In this document: positions 45,035-53,066 of the stretch, one piece after another | How the letters are laid out: each line of letters opens with the position of its first letter | How positions within the stretch are numbered: the stretch's first letter is position 1 | Assembly: GCA_016222905.1 (NCBI GenBank) | Contig: JACRPZ010000068.1 | Location: 43,614 to 107,613, forward strand | Origin: Nitrospirota bacterium | GTDB lineage: Bacteria; Nitrospirota; Thermodesulfovibrionia; UBA6902 | Length of the DNA: 64,000 nucleotides | Direction of reading: 5' to 3' | Program-made: the position numbers and the translations under genes | The notes under the pieces: generated by a model | Told to the model about the DNA's origin: nothing | Seen by the model: only the letters and a program-made list of their open reading frames with translations | Database searches by the model: none

Positions 45035-45484
45035 TCAAATCTTAAGCCCGCTGTAATAACGGAAGCGCTCTTTAAGATCTTCAGGATCAATCTTAAGAAA
45101 ATGACTGTATATGATGCGGTCTACTGAGGCTATCAATTCGCCGTCAGAGCGGATCTCGGCCCTGCCAAGGGTGTCCCTTTTAGATGTAGAGACTATCTCC
45201 GCCCGTATGTCGGCTTTGAAGCCCGGCCTCAAAGCGGAAGAGACTTTCACATCTTCGATCAGGGTCATAATTGCGGCAAGCTTGAAGTCGTGTGAATACA
45301 TTATCAGCCACCCGAGAAGCTGCGCCATAGTCTCTATCAGAATAACCCCGGGGACAAGCGCGGCCTTGCTGAAGTGTCCTCTCAGGAACTCTTCTGAAAG
45401 CGCAAAGGACTTGACCCCCTCTATGGATATTCCCTTCTCAATCTTCTCTACCCTGTCGTAAAATAAAAACCGCATTTCACTCAA
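45035..45484 (-). CDS. FabZ/FabA-like 3-hydroxyacyl-ACP dehydratase (hotdog fold)
   Basis: A 149-residue hotdog protein: FYDRVEKIEKG, then FLRGHFSKAALVPGVILIETMAQLLGW, with catalytic His37 and Glu51 in the FabZ positions. It would dehydrate beta-hydroxyacyl groups carried on the cluster's ACP. Its ATG overlaps the end of the KS-beta gene by 8 bp. Last gene of the KS cluster. Confidence 0.82.
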   Translation of the reverse strand: MSEMRFLFYDRVEKIEKGISIEGVKSFALSEEFLRGHFSKAALVPGVILIETMAQLLGWLIMYSHDFKLAAIMTLIEDVKVSSALRPGFKADIRAEIVSTSKRDTLGRAEIRSDGELIASVDRIIYSHFLKIDPEDLKERFRYYSGLKI

Positions 45485-46724
45485 CCGCCTCTATTATTAA
45501 TGACGCGCATTGTCCTTCATAACTCTGAGAGTTTACCATAATTCTTTTTAGAGATGTCTTCAGGGGTTTGTCATACACGAGGTTGAACCTTACATTCGCA
45601 TCCAAAGGTAGAGAGTTAAGAGTTGCAGGGATTAGACCATGTTCAAGCATATTAACTCCAAGTATAATATCAACAGCAGGCGCGCCTGCAAACATATTTC
45701 CCAAAGCCCCTTTTGACGAATAGACGGATATCTTATCCATGCAGTCTGAGAATATCTGATGAATCGCATCTGCCTCGCTATTATCTCCTGAGTATGTCCC
45801 ATCTCCATTAGCAATGATCACATCTATGTCTGAAGGGACAAGCCCTGCATTCTTAATTGCGCTCTGCATTGCGATAGAGAGAGCATCAAAAGCAAAGCCA
45901 TAGCCTGTTATCATCGTCTTGTAGGACGCTCCGCGCGCACGAGCGGATGAAAGAAGCTCAAGCGCAAGAATTCCGCAGCCTTCCCCAGGAAGAGTCCCGT
46001 TCCGTTCCGCGCTGAAAGGTCGGCATACTGCCTCACGGTTATTCTCTGTTGTGCTTAATATGCCTGCCAAACCCGCGCGTGCCAGACTTGATGGAGAGAC
46101 CTTTTCACTTACCCCGCCTGCAAGCGCTATTTTTGCCTTTTTCTCAATGAGTATCCTGACCGCCTCTGCAACTGCTGATGTCCCTGAATCAGCGTGCGGA
46201 GCAAATACAGCGTTTTCACCCCGTATATCAAGGCTTATGGCAACCTGGGAGAAGCTTATATTATTGAGCATGGAGAGCGGCCAGAGAGGGTGTATCTCCT
46301 GATACCCTCCAGCGAAGAACCTGTCATAGTCAAGATTTCCGTGGGAGTCTCTTGATTTCAGGAGAGCGGGCAGGAGGTCGTCTCTGTTATAGTCAACCAT
46401 TCCCATGCCGGCAAAGAAGCCTATATCTTCACCTTCAATAGATGCCCTCTCAATATGGGATTCCCTAAAGGCGTCATGGCTGCACTTCATTAGCATCAAT
46501 GAATGTTTATCCATTATCCTTGCGTCACGCGGATGAATGCCGAGGTCTGAAGGATTGAGGCCGTTCACCTGAGCTGCGGAACGGCAGTTAAAACCGCTCG
46601 CGTCAAAATCTTCTATCGGCTTTATGCCGCTCTTTCCGGCAAGCAGGGCATTCCATGTCTCGGATGCGCTGAAGCCAAGTGATGTGACCATTCCGGTTCC
46701 TGTTATGACAACTTTATCATCCAT
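45477..46724 (-). CDS. Ketosynthase-like protein lacking the catalytic triad (KS-beta / chain-length-factor type)
   Basis: A 415-residue protein with the FabF fold (VVITGTGMVTSLG, PFSAERNGTLPGEGCGILALE). At the nucleophile position, where the partner has SACAAG, it has HADSG with no Cys. The first catalytic His is Asn (IIANGDGT, N306) and the second is Asn too (GALGNMFAG, N343). Loss of all three fits a non-condensing partner subunit, as in KS-alpha/KS-beta heterodimers of type II polyketide synthases. It follows the active KS gene by 45 bp. Confidence 0.85.
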   Translation of the reverse strand: MDDKVVITGTGMVTSLGFSASETWNALLAGKSGIKPIEDFDASGFNCRSAAQVNGLNPSDLGIHPRDARIMDKHSLMLMKCSHDAFRESHIERASIEGEDIGFFAGMGMVDYNRDDLLPALLKSRDSHGNLDYDRFFAGGYQEIHPLWPLSMLNNISFSQVAISLDIRGENAVFAPHADSGTSAVAEAVRILIEKKAKIALAGGVSEKVSPSSLARAGLAGILSTTENNREAVCRPFSAERNGTLPGEGCGILALELLSSARARGASYKTMITGYGFAFDALSIAMQSAIKNAGLVPSDIDVIIANGDGTYSGDNSEADAIHQIFSDCMDKISVYSSKGALGNMFAGAPAVDIILGVNMLEHGLIPATLNSLPLDANVRFNLVYDKPLKTSLKRIMVNSQSYEGQCASLIIEAVE

Positions 46725-46769
46725 AATTTCAAATAATAAGATCGGATGTCATAAATTAGGCATCAGCCG

Positions 46770-48065
46770 CTATTCCTCAAAAGCCCCTATGCAGAGGCAT
46801 GCATTCTGTCCGCCGAAGCCGAAGGAGTTGGATATTGCCCTCCTGTGTTCCTTATGCCTTGCTTCATTAGGCACGTAATCAAGCCTGCACTTGGGGTCGG
46901 GAAATTCATAATTTATGGTGGGCAGTATTATTGAACGGTTGATCCCAACGAGAGTCAGGATAGATTCTATTGCGCCTGCCGCGGCTATTGTATGTCCAAG
47001 CATTGATTTGTTGGAGCTTACGGGAATGTCCTTTGCCCTTTCGCCGAAGACCTCTTTTATGGCTAATGTCTCTCCTATATCATTCTGAATTGTTGATGTT
47101 CCATGCGCATTGATATAGTCAATATCTTCGGGTCTCAGAGAAGCATCATCCAGTGCGCCTTTTATTGCCAGAATTGCGCCCTTTCCTTTGGGATGCGTGT
47201 CTGTGATCCTGTAGGCGTCTGCTGAAGAGCCGTAGCCCAAAAGTTCTCCTAATATCGGAACGCCCCTTGCGCGCGCATGTTCCAGTTCTTCAAGGATTAT
47301 AGCCCCGGCGCCCTCTGACATTACAAAGCCGTTTCTCTTCCGGTCAAATGGCCTCGATGCGTCCTGAGGCGTTGTATATTTTTCGGCAAGCGCCCTTATC
47401 AAGACAAAGCCAACAAAACCTGTAAAATTCAGAGCAGCCTCGCAGCCTCCCGCAACCATAACATCGCATCTTCCGTCCTGTATGATTCTCTGCGCCTCGC
47501 CGATAGCCTGCGCTCCTGCGGCGCACGCCGATACTATAGAAGTGTTGGCGCCCTTGCAATTGAAGAGGATTGAGAGGATGGACATTGCAGCGTCTGGTTT
47601 TCTGCGGAAAAAATTGAGATAGGAATAACCCCCTGCCTCCATCAGCTTTTTTATATCCCAGTTTCCGTTGCCGTCATAGAACCTGTGAGTGAACATCATG
47701 TCCTCAATTGAAGGAGTGTCGCCGTGGGAGCCTAATGAAACGCCGATCCTTTCACGGTTTTCGATCTCGTCAAGCCTTGCCTGTTTGGCTGCCTCTAATG
47801 TTGCAACCCTCATCAGCCTGAGGCCTCGGGATGAGATCTTATCGAATTTATGAGCGGTGTTGTCTTCAACACCTTCAAGCCAGGCATTATCAATCTGCCC
47901 GCCGATGCGGCACGGCAGTCCTGTGGTGTCAAAAGCAGTGATGTAATCAACGCCGGAAGAGCCTTTACTTGCATTTTCAAAGGTCTCTTCGGTGTTCTTG
48001 CCGAGGGGGGTGACCATACCGTATCCGGTAATGACCACCCTGCGTTTTGAGGTTTGTTTTGACAT
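46770..48065 (-). CDS. Beta-ketoacyl-ACP synthase, active KS-alpha (FabF-like)
   Basis: A 431-residue condensing enzyme with a full Cys-His-His triad: C181 in SIVSACAAGAQAIG, H321 in INAHGTSTIQND and H358 in SMLGHTIAAAGA. The N-terminal VVITGYGMVTPLG is typical. It elongates an acyl chain on an ACP with malonyl-ACP. The adjoining catalytically dead KS suggests it acts as a heterodimer in a specialised pathway rather than general fatty-acid synthesis. Confidence 0.88.
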   Translation of the reverse strand: MSKQTSKRRVVITGYGMVTPLGKNTEETFENASKGSSGVDYITAFDTTGLPCRIGGQIDNAWLEGVEDNTAHKFDKISSRGLRLMRVATLEAAKQARLDEIENRERIGVSLGSHGDTPSIEDMMFTHRFYDGNGNWDIKKLMEAGGYSYLNFFRRKPDAAMSILSILFNCKGANTSIVSACAAGAQAIGEAQRIIQDGRCDVMVAGGCEAALNFTGFVGFVLIRALAEKYTTPQDASRPFDRKRNGFVMSEGAGAIILEELEHARARGVPILGELLGYGSSADAYRITDTHPKGKGAILAIKGALDDASLRPEDIDYINAHGTSTIQNDIGETLAIKEVFGERAKDIPVSSNKSMLGHTIAAAGAIESILTLVGINRSIILPTINYEFPDPKCRLDYVPNEARHKEHRRAISNSFGFGGQNACLCIGAFEE

Positions 48066-48220
48066 TGGAATAAACCTATATTTTTTGGCTGCTGTAAAAA
48101 ATAACAGGGAACTGTTTTCGAACGGCTTTTTTAGCTGAAAGCAAAAACCTCAGAGTCCCTATTTTTCGGGACGAGAATGAGAGAGAAAACTGTTGCCGGT
48201 TATTATTCTATTGCTGTAAA

Positions 48221-48781
48221 TCAGAATATCTTCTTCTCTTCCTGCACCTTTGTAAGCCACTCTTTTATCAGGTCATCGCCGTTTTTAAAGGCAGCATCAG
48301 CGCCGCATGATCCGCATTTGATGCGGACTCCGTCAGCCTTCCATGCGGAATTACCGCAGCCTGGACATTTTTCAGGCAGGCTGTCAAGCACATCCATCAC
48401 CCCGCCGGACATTGTACCGGCGGTAACCAGAGCCGGGATCTCATCCATATCCATGCCCGCGCTTAAATTGAATATATTGCCTTCATACCTAACCTTCAAA
48501 AGCTCAATCGCCTTATCTGTCAATCTGCCGTCTTCATCAATCGCCGAGCCTTCGCCGAACATCTCTTCAACATGCTCAAGGACAAAATGGCGCGCCAGCT
48601 TAATTCCAAAGGCCTGCTCCAGCCTGTAATTCACATCAAGAAAATCGAGAGATTCAGCGCCGAGGTCGTTGATCAGCGAACTCTCCGGCTTTATGGATCC
48701 CTCATCAACCCTCAGTGTCTCAACAATCGCTTTCTTCAGCTCATTAAAAACCTGATCTTCAGTAATAAGGTTCTGCTTCAT
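48221..48781 (-). CDS. Acyl carrier protein with C-terminal zinc ribbon
   Basis: A 186-residue protein. Residues 10-75 are an ACP (INDLGAESLDFLDV, phosphopantetheine Ser44). Residues 85-130 are a linker rich in acidic and Met residues. Residues 137-162 are a zinc ribbon with CPGCG and CGSCG (Cys 139, 142, 156, 159). Ordinary ACPs are about 80 residues, so this is an unusual fusion; the ribbon could dock partner enzymes. It lies 155 bp before KS-alpha on the same strand. Confidence 0.82.
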   Translation of the reverse strand: MKQNLITEDQVFNELKKAIVETLRVDEGSIKPESSLINDLGAESLDFLDVNYRLEQAFGIKLARHFVLEHVEEMFGEGSAIDEDGRLTDKAIELLKVRYEGNIFNLSAGMDMDEIPALVTAGTMSGGVMDVLDSLPEKCPGCGNSAWKADGVRIKCGSCGADAAFKNGDDLIKEWLTKVQEEKKIF

Positions 48782-48815
48782 AACTCCCCCTTTTTATACC
48801 CAAAAAATGCATTAG

Positions 48816-48968
48816 ATAATGCAGATGTTGGGAAAGAATTTGTTTTTCGATACTTTTAAAATGTAATTATAATCGTTATATCAATGAGTATTATTACTCA
48901 AAGCCATATGCCTAAAGTGATAAAAAATCATCGAGTTAAACAAGTTCTTGAGCAATGTCTGCATTATC
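48816..48968. repeat. AT-rich inverted-repeat element (MITE-like), copy 2
   Basis: About 153 bp with ends ATGCAGATGTTGGGAAAGAATTTG...TTTTTCGATAC and AAATCATCGAGTTAAACAAG...TCTTGAGCAATGTCTGCAT, related to copy 1 at both ends but divergent in the middle. It separates the SDR gene from the ACP gene. The two copies bracket the ACP-KS-KS-dehydratase genes. Confidence 0.8.
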
Positions 48969-48979
48969 TGTTTTGCCCA

Positions 48980-49759
48980 CTAACTCTTCTTCGGCGGTCT
49001 GAAGAGCCTGCTGCTCAGCCCCCTGTCAACCACTATCGTCTGCCCTCTTATCCCTCTGCTATCAGGAGAGCATAAGAACACCACTGTGTCAGCTATCTCT
49101 TCAGGCTCCATAACCATCTCCTCAGGCATAAGCTCGATCTCTTCGATATATTGCCTCAATACTTTAAAAGAGTCTGTCTTGACAATGCCTCCGCAGACAC
49201 CGTTAACGGTAATTCCTCTATCCTTCAGGCTCTCCGCGGAATCCCTGACTACGGACTCCATCGCAGCCTTCATTGATCCGAGCGGATACGAAGGATTATA
49301 AAAACGGCTACCGAGGCTTGAAATAAAGACTATCTTCCCCCCGCTCTCCTCAAGCAAGGGAAGCGCTTCCTGTATGCAAAAGATATTGCCGATATAATTT
49401 GTATCAACAAGCTGTCTCAATTCCCGCTCAAGAAGCCTCTCAAGCGGTTTAAACGGGGCCCGCGCGGCATTCAATATAAGAAAGTCCAGCCGCCCGCATC
49501 TCTCTTTTGTCTCTTTGATCAGGCTTTTAACAGATTCTTTACTTGATATGTCCGCCTGAATGAGAAAGGCGCGGCGACCAATCCCCTCTATCTCTTTGCA
49601 TAATTGCTCGCCCTGCTCCTGCGATGCTCCCCCGGCTTTCCTGTAATTTAAAGCTATGTCAGCGCCTGCAAGGGCTAATTTCCGGGCAATAGCGCTGCCA
49701 ATCCCGCGTGAACTGCCTGTTATTAAAGCTGTTTTGTCCTTGAAATAGTCCTGCCGCAT
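48980..49759 (-). CDS. Short-chain dehydrogenase, FabG/FabL-like acyl-ACP reductase
   Basis: A 259-residue SDR. The NAD(P) motif is TGSSRGIGSAIA, with LILNAARAPF in place of the usual NNAG. The catalytic region reads FISSLGSRFYNPSYPLGSMKAAME: Tyr and Lys are six positions apart, not four (classical ketoreductase, YxxxK) nor seven (enoyl reductases such as FabI/FabL). It may be a divergent FabL-type enoyl-ACP reductase or a ketoreductase with an altered loop. It is upstream of the ACP gene and separated from it by repeat copy 2. Confidence 0.75.
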   Translation of the reverse strand: MRQDYFKDKTALITGSSRGIGSAIARKLALAGADIALNYRKAGGASQEQGEQLCKEIEGIGRRAFLIQADISSKESVKSLIKETKERCGRLDFLILNAARAPFKPLERLLERELRQLVDTNYIGNIFCIQEALPLLEESGGKIVFISSLGSRFYNPSYPLGSMKAAMESVVRDSAESLKDRGITVNGVCGGIVKTDSFKVLRQYIEEIELMPEEMVMEPEEIADTVVFLCSPDSRGIRGQTIVVDRGLSSRLFRPPKKS

Positions 49760-49896
49760 GACTTGTTATTTTATTCTAAAAGATGACTTAAGTAAACCCC
49801 TTCTCCCTCTGAAACCGTCTATGAGACATAGCCTCCTATCTCTGCAATAACAATCTGGTATAATGTTTTGATTCTCAAATATTCAAGGAGGAAACT

Positions 49897-50436
49897 ATGG
49901 CAGAAGAAAAGAAAGAGCCCTGGCTGAACTATCTTGCACTTATGACCGTCCTATTAGCGGTCTGCGCAACGCTCTCTACCTTTAAAGGAGGCGGGTTCTC
50001 CACGCGTTCAGTTCTGGCGCAATCGCAGGCTTCAGACCAGTGGGCATACTATCAGTCCAAAAGCATAAAGAGTTATATGTATGAGATGCAGAAAGATAAG
50101 CTTGAGCTTGAACTGAGAGAGAAGAGGTCGAAGTTTACTCCCGAAATAATTGAGGATTACGACAAGAGAATTGAGGCTTATTCAGGCAAGATAAAAAAAT
50201 ATGAAGAAGAGAAAGCGGTCATTGAGAAGGGAGCAAAAGCGCAGGAGTCCATTAGAGATGAAGCTCAAGAGCATTCCCGCATGTTCGGTATGGCGGTCAT
50301 ATTCCTGCAGATAGCGATACTCCTCTCTTCAATCGCGGCTCTGCTGAAGAAAAAACCGGTCTGGCTCATAGGGCTTTTAAGCGGCGTTGTCGGGATATTC
50401 TATTTTATAAATGGTTTTTTGATGGTTGTTAAATAG
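49897..50436 (+). CDS. DUF4337 membrane protein
   Basis: A 179-residue protein: a membrane segment near residues 13-28, a long charged central helix with coiled-coil character (residues 60-125), and two C-terminal membrane segments (about 130-148 and 155-175). The N-terminal SQASDQWAYYQSKSIKSYMYE is the characteristic DUF4337 stretch. Function unknown. AAGGAGG precedes the ATG. Confidence 0.75.
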   Translation: MAEEKKEPWLNYLALMTVLLAVCATLSTFKGGGFSTRSVLAQSQASDQWAYYQSKSIKSYMYEMQKDKLELELREKRSKFTPEIIEDYDKRIEAYSGKIKKYEEEKAVIEKGAKAQESIRDEAQEHSRMFGMAVIFLQIAILLSSIAALLKKKPVWLIGLLSGVVGIFYFINGFLMVVK

Positions 50437-50474
50437 AGGCTTGTCTGCGTTATACTTTCACAAAGGATAGAAGA

Positions 50475-51062
50475 GTGATAGATAATATGCCAAATAATCA
50501 ATATTGCCTGTTGAGTGTTATGGGACCACACGCAGGCGAAACCTCCGAAGAAATATTCGCGAGAAAAATAAATGATATAAAGAATATTGGCAAAACATTT
50601 TGGCTTATTAAGTCATACCGATCCAAACCAAATATGGTGCAAGATATTTGTTCCACTGCTTTATCTAAAAACCAGACTGTAATTCCATGCTACTTTATCT
50701 CTCCATCTTCCCCACTCGGAGCGATTCCAACAAAAGCTTCTTTACCAGCACATCAGTATTCAGCAGATAGTTTAGAGTGGACTGATTTACCACAACACAT
50801 GAGCCCAGTCACGGGAGCTATCAACAATAATGCTTCTGCACTTATGTTCAGTGAACTTAAAATAGAACAGTTGGCTATTGATTTAGCACAGTATGCAGAC
50901 TATTTTTCTCAAGATAAACCGCTACAAATCAAGCAAGGCGCTTCAACTGTTTGTGCTATAAAAAAAGATATGACAAAGCATCCAGATACTATTAAGTCAC
51001 GATTCAGAAACATAGTAGCGATAGGTATTTTACAGAAACCTTTTTGCGTATGGCTAAGATAA
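50475..51062 (+). CDS. Hypothetical protein
   Basis: A 195-residue soluble protein starting at GTG 50475 with AAAGGA upstream; an ATG 12 bp later is possible. I recognise no family. The first half resembles an alpha/beta domain (CLLSVMGPHAGETSEEIF, TFWLIKSYRSK). Base composition is lower in GC than its neighbours and codon use looks different, which suggests horizontal acquisition. It lies just before the duplicated eda tail and the toxin-antitoxin pair. Confidence 0.5.
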   Translation: MIDNMPNNQYCLLSVMGPHAGETSEEIFARKINDIKNIGKTFWLIKSYRSKPNMVQDICSTALSKNQTVIPCYFISPSSPLGAIPTKASLPAHQYSADSLEWTDLPQHMSPVTGAINNNASALMFSELKIEQLAIDLAQYADYFSQDKPLQIKQGASTVCAIKKDMTKHPDTIKSRFRNIVAIGILQKPFCVWLR

Positions 51063-51125
51063 GAACAAAAGGAATCTCTTATCTGCCTTTATATGAAATC
51101 GCACCATAGTACGTTTTTTTAATCC

Positions 51126-51233
51126 CCCCGCGCTTTTTTGAAACCCGCAATTAGCGCTTTTATGGATTCTTCCACAAGTGCAAATTTCCCTGCCGCAAGC
51201 CGCTCCTTACTATAAACCTCTCTGCCGAACGCC
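51126..51233 (-). pseudogene. Duplicate relic of the eda 3' end
   Basis: About 107 bp closely match 51838-51950, the 3' end of eda, including CGCGCTTTTTTGAAACCCG and GCGCTTTTATGGATTCTTCC. It is diverged at scattered positions. The toxin-antitoxin pair lies between this copy and the intact gene, in the same orientation, so the block looks like an insertion or tandem duplication event. Confidence 0.8.
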
Positions 51234-51270
51234 AGACAATGTTGACAAAAGGCAGACAATGTCGTAAATA
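51233..51270 (+). promoter_or_regulatory. Promoter/operator of brnT-brnA
   Basis: TTGACA at 51242-51247 is a perfect -35; a weak -10 (TAAATA, 51265) follows after 17 bp. Two direct copies of CAGACAATGT (51233-51242 and 51253-51262) are spaced 20 bp, two helical turns, overlapping the -35 and spacer. This arrangement fits autoregulation by the antitoxin. Transcription would begin close to the brnT ATG. Confidence 0.5.
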
Positions 51271-51276
51271 TATACT

Positions 51277-51546
51277 ATGAAGGTTTTTCGATGGGATAAT
51301 GATAAGAATGAGTGGCTGAAGAAAAACCGAGGAGTTAGCTTTGAACAGGTTGTCATCTTGATGGAACGAGAGGACATACTAGAAACAATCGAACACCCGA
51401 ATCAAAATAAATATCCTGATCAGAAAATCGCAACAATCATGATTGATGATTATGCCTATCTCGTTCCTTATGTTCAGGAAAGCGATGAGATATTTTTAAA
51501 AACTATAATACCCAGCAGAAAAGCCACAAATAAATATGTGAGGTAA
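51277..51546 (+). CDS. brnT: BrnT-type toxin (RelE-like fold)
   Basis: An 89-residue protein matching BrnT along its length: FRWDNDKNEWLKKNRGVSFEQ at the N-terminus, HPNQNKYPDQKIATI in the middle and the C-terminal LKTIIPSRKATNKYV. BrnT inhibits translation as an RNase-like toxin. There is no Shine-Dalgarno sequence before the ATG. Partner antitoxin gene starts 5 bp after its stop. Confidence 0.87.
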   Translation: MKVFRWDNDKNEWLKKNRGVSFEQVVILMEREDILETIEHPNQNKYPDQKIATIMIDDYAYLVPYVQESDEIFLKTIIPSRKATNKYVR

Positions 51547-51551
51547 GAAAA

Positions 51552-51836
51552 ATGAAGAAGACTGTTTTAAGTGACGAAGAAAAAGACATTTTAGAGTCAT
51601 ACGAACGCGGAGAATGGAGGCCTGTTAAGAATCCAAAGCAGGAGATAAAAAAACTTCGTGAATACGCGAGGAATACGCTCCAAAAAGACAAAAGAATAAA
51701 TATACGGATGTCATCAAAGGATTTGGATCAAGTGCAGGTTCTTGCTGCTCAAGAGGGGATTCCTTATCAAACGCTGATATCCAGCATCATTCACAAATAT
51801 GTATCAGGTTATTTGCTGGAGAAAAAGAGGGCTTAA
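51552..51836 (+). CDS. brnA: BrnA-like / CopG-type antitoxin
   Basis: A 94-residue protein: the acidic N-terminal half (LSDEEKDILESYERGEWRPV) would wrap the toxin. The C-terminal ribbon-helix-helix (RINIRMSSKDLDQVQVLAAQEGIPYQTLISSIIHKYV) would bind the operator. Its last 4 bp overlap the 3' end of eda on the other strand. Confidence 0.83.
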   Translation: MKKTVLSDEEKDILESYERGEWRPVKNPKQEIKKLREYARNTLQKDKRINIRMSSKDLDQVQVLAAQEGIPYQTLISSIIHKYVSGYLLEKKRA

Positions 51837-52468
51837 ATATCCCGCGCTTTTTTGAAACCCGATATGAGCGCTTTTATGGATTCTTCCACAAGTGAAAATT
51901 TCCCTGCGGATAGCCGCTCTTTACTAAAAATCCCGCCGCCGAATGCGACCGCATCCGCGCCTGAAGAAAAGAATTGGCCGATAGTTTCAGGAGTAATGCC
52001 GCCGCAGGCAAGAAGCTTTATATCCTGAAAAGGCCCTTTTATCTCCTTCATGTAAGACGGCCCGAAAAACTTTGCCGGGAATACCTTGACCATTGTTGCT
52101 CCGGCATTCCACGCATTATATATCTCCTGCGGTGTGAGCGCACCGGGGAAAACGGGAATTGAGTTCGTCACGCAATATTTCATTACATCGGGGACAAGCA
52201 CGGGCATCACGATGAACGTTGCTCCGGCATCAAGAGCTGAGTGCAGGTCTTTAAGCGACAATACCGTGCCAGCGCCTATTGTGAGGCGATCTCCGGCCGC
52301 AACTGACATCTGCCGGATCAATACAGGCGCGTCAGAGGTATTCATTGTGATCTCAATCGTCTTGAGGCCTGAGGATACCACAGCTTCAGTAAGGGGCTTC
52401 ACGCTCTCTGATGTGATGCCCCGCAGTATCCCTAAGATGGGCAATTCTTTAAAACGGTTTACGTCCAT
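51833..52468 (-). CDS. eda: 2-dehydro-3-deoxyphosphogluconate (KDPG) aldolase
   Basis: A 211-residue class I aldolase: PILGILRG, KTIEITMNT (catalytic Glu), GAGTVLS, FIVMPVLVPDV, the Schiff-base Lys in VKVFPAKFFGP and LLACGGITPETI. It splits KDPG (or 4-hydroxy-2-oxoglutarate) to pyruvate and glyceraldehyde 3-phosphate. No edd gene is nearby. A degenerate copy of its 3' end lies 600 bp downstream beyond the toxin-antitoxin pair. Confidence 0.87.
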   Translation of the reverse strand: MDVNRFKELPILGILRGITSESVKPLTEAVVSSGLKTIEITMNTSDAPVLIRQMSVAAGDRLTIGAGTVLSLKDLHSALDAGATFIVMPVLVPDVMKYCVTNSIPVFPGALTPQEIYNAWNAGATMVKVFPAKFFGPSYMKEIKGPFQDIKLLACGGITPETIGQFFSSGADAVAFGGGIFSKERLSAGKFSLVEESIKALISGFKKARDI

Positions 52469-52583
52469 GGTTCAGGTTACATATAGAGTCTGAGTGAGAG
52501 TAGCATAGATTTAAACGTGAGGTCAATAAACAAAATGGCTTGATGTATTTGATGAATTTCAATGTAGCGGAAAGCGTACTAAT

Positions 52584-53042
52584 TCATGATCTTATCTCTT
52601 TGTTTTCCAACTCTGCCACTTTCGCAAGACGGCGACTGAACCGTTCATCACCCTTAAAACGGGCGTTCAGGAATGTCTGGACCAAATCCCATGATAGGGC
52701 ATATCCGGTGACCCGGCCGCCCAGACACATAACGTTCATGTCGTCGTCCTCTACCCCCTGATGAGCGGAGAAGGAATCCGTTATCAAAGCCGCTCGCACG
52801 CCGGGCACCTTGTTGGCCGCTACGCAAGCTCCAACCCCGCTGCCGCAGATGGCCAGTCCCCGGCTGACCTCACCTTTTGCCACCGCCCTTGCCAGCGGCA
52901 CTACAAAATCCGGGTAGTCATCTCCTGTAACCAACTCATAGGCACCGAAGTCCGTCACTTCATAACCGGCAGCCTTGAGCGCTGAAGCTAATTGCACTTT
53001 CAGATCAAACCCGCCGTGATCTGCAGCTATGCCGATACGCAT
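52584..53042 (-). CDS. rpiB: Ribose-5-phosphate isomerase B
   Basis: A 152-residue protein: IAADHGGFDLK, DYPDFV, the catalytic Cys in ICGSGVGACVAANK and a C-terminal MNVMCLGGRVTG. It interconverts ribose 5-phosphate and ribulose 5-phosphate. It follows phosphoketolase (24 bp gap) on the same strand, so it probably feeds pentose phosphates into that route. Confidence 0.88.
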   Translation of the reverse strand: MRIGIAADHGGFDLKVQLASALKAAGYEVTDFGAYELVTGDDYPDFVVPLARAVAKGEVSRGLAICGSGVGACVAANKVPGVRAALITDSFSAHQGVEDDDMNVMCLGGRVTGYALSWDLVQTFLNARFKGDERFSRRLAKVAELENKEIRS

Positions 53043-53066
53043 TATTTCTCCTCCATACTTAGCGCT

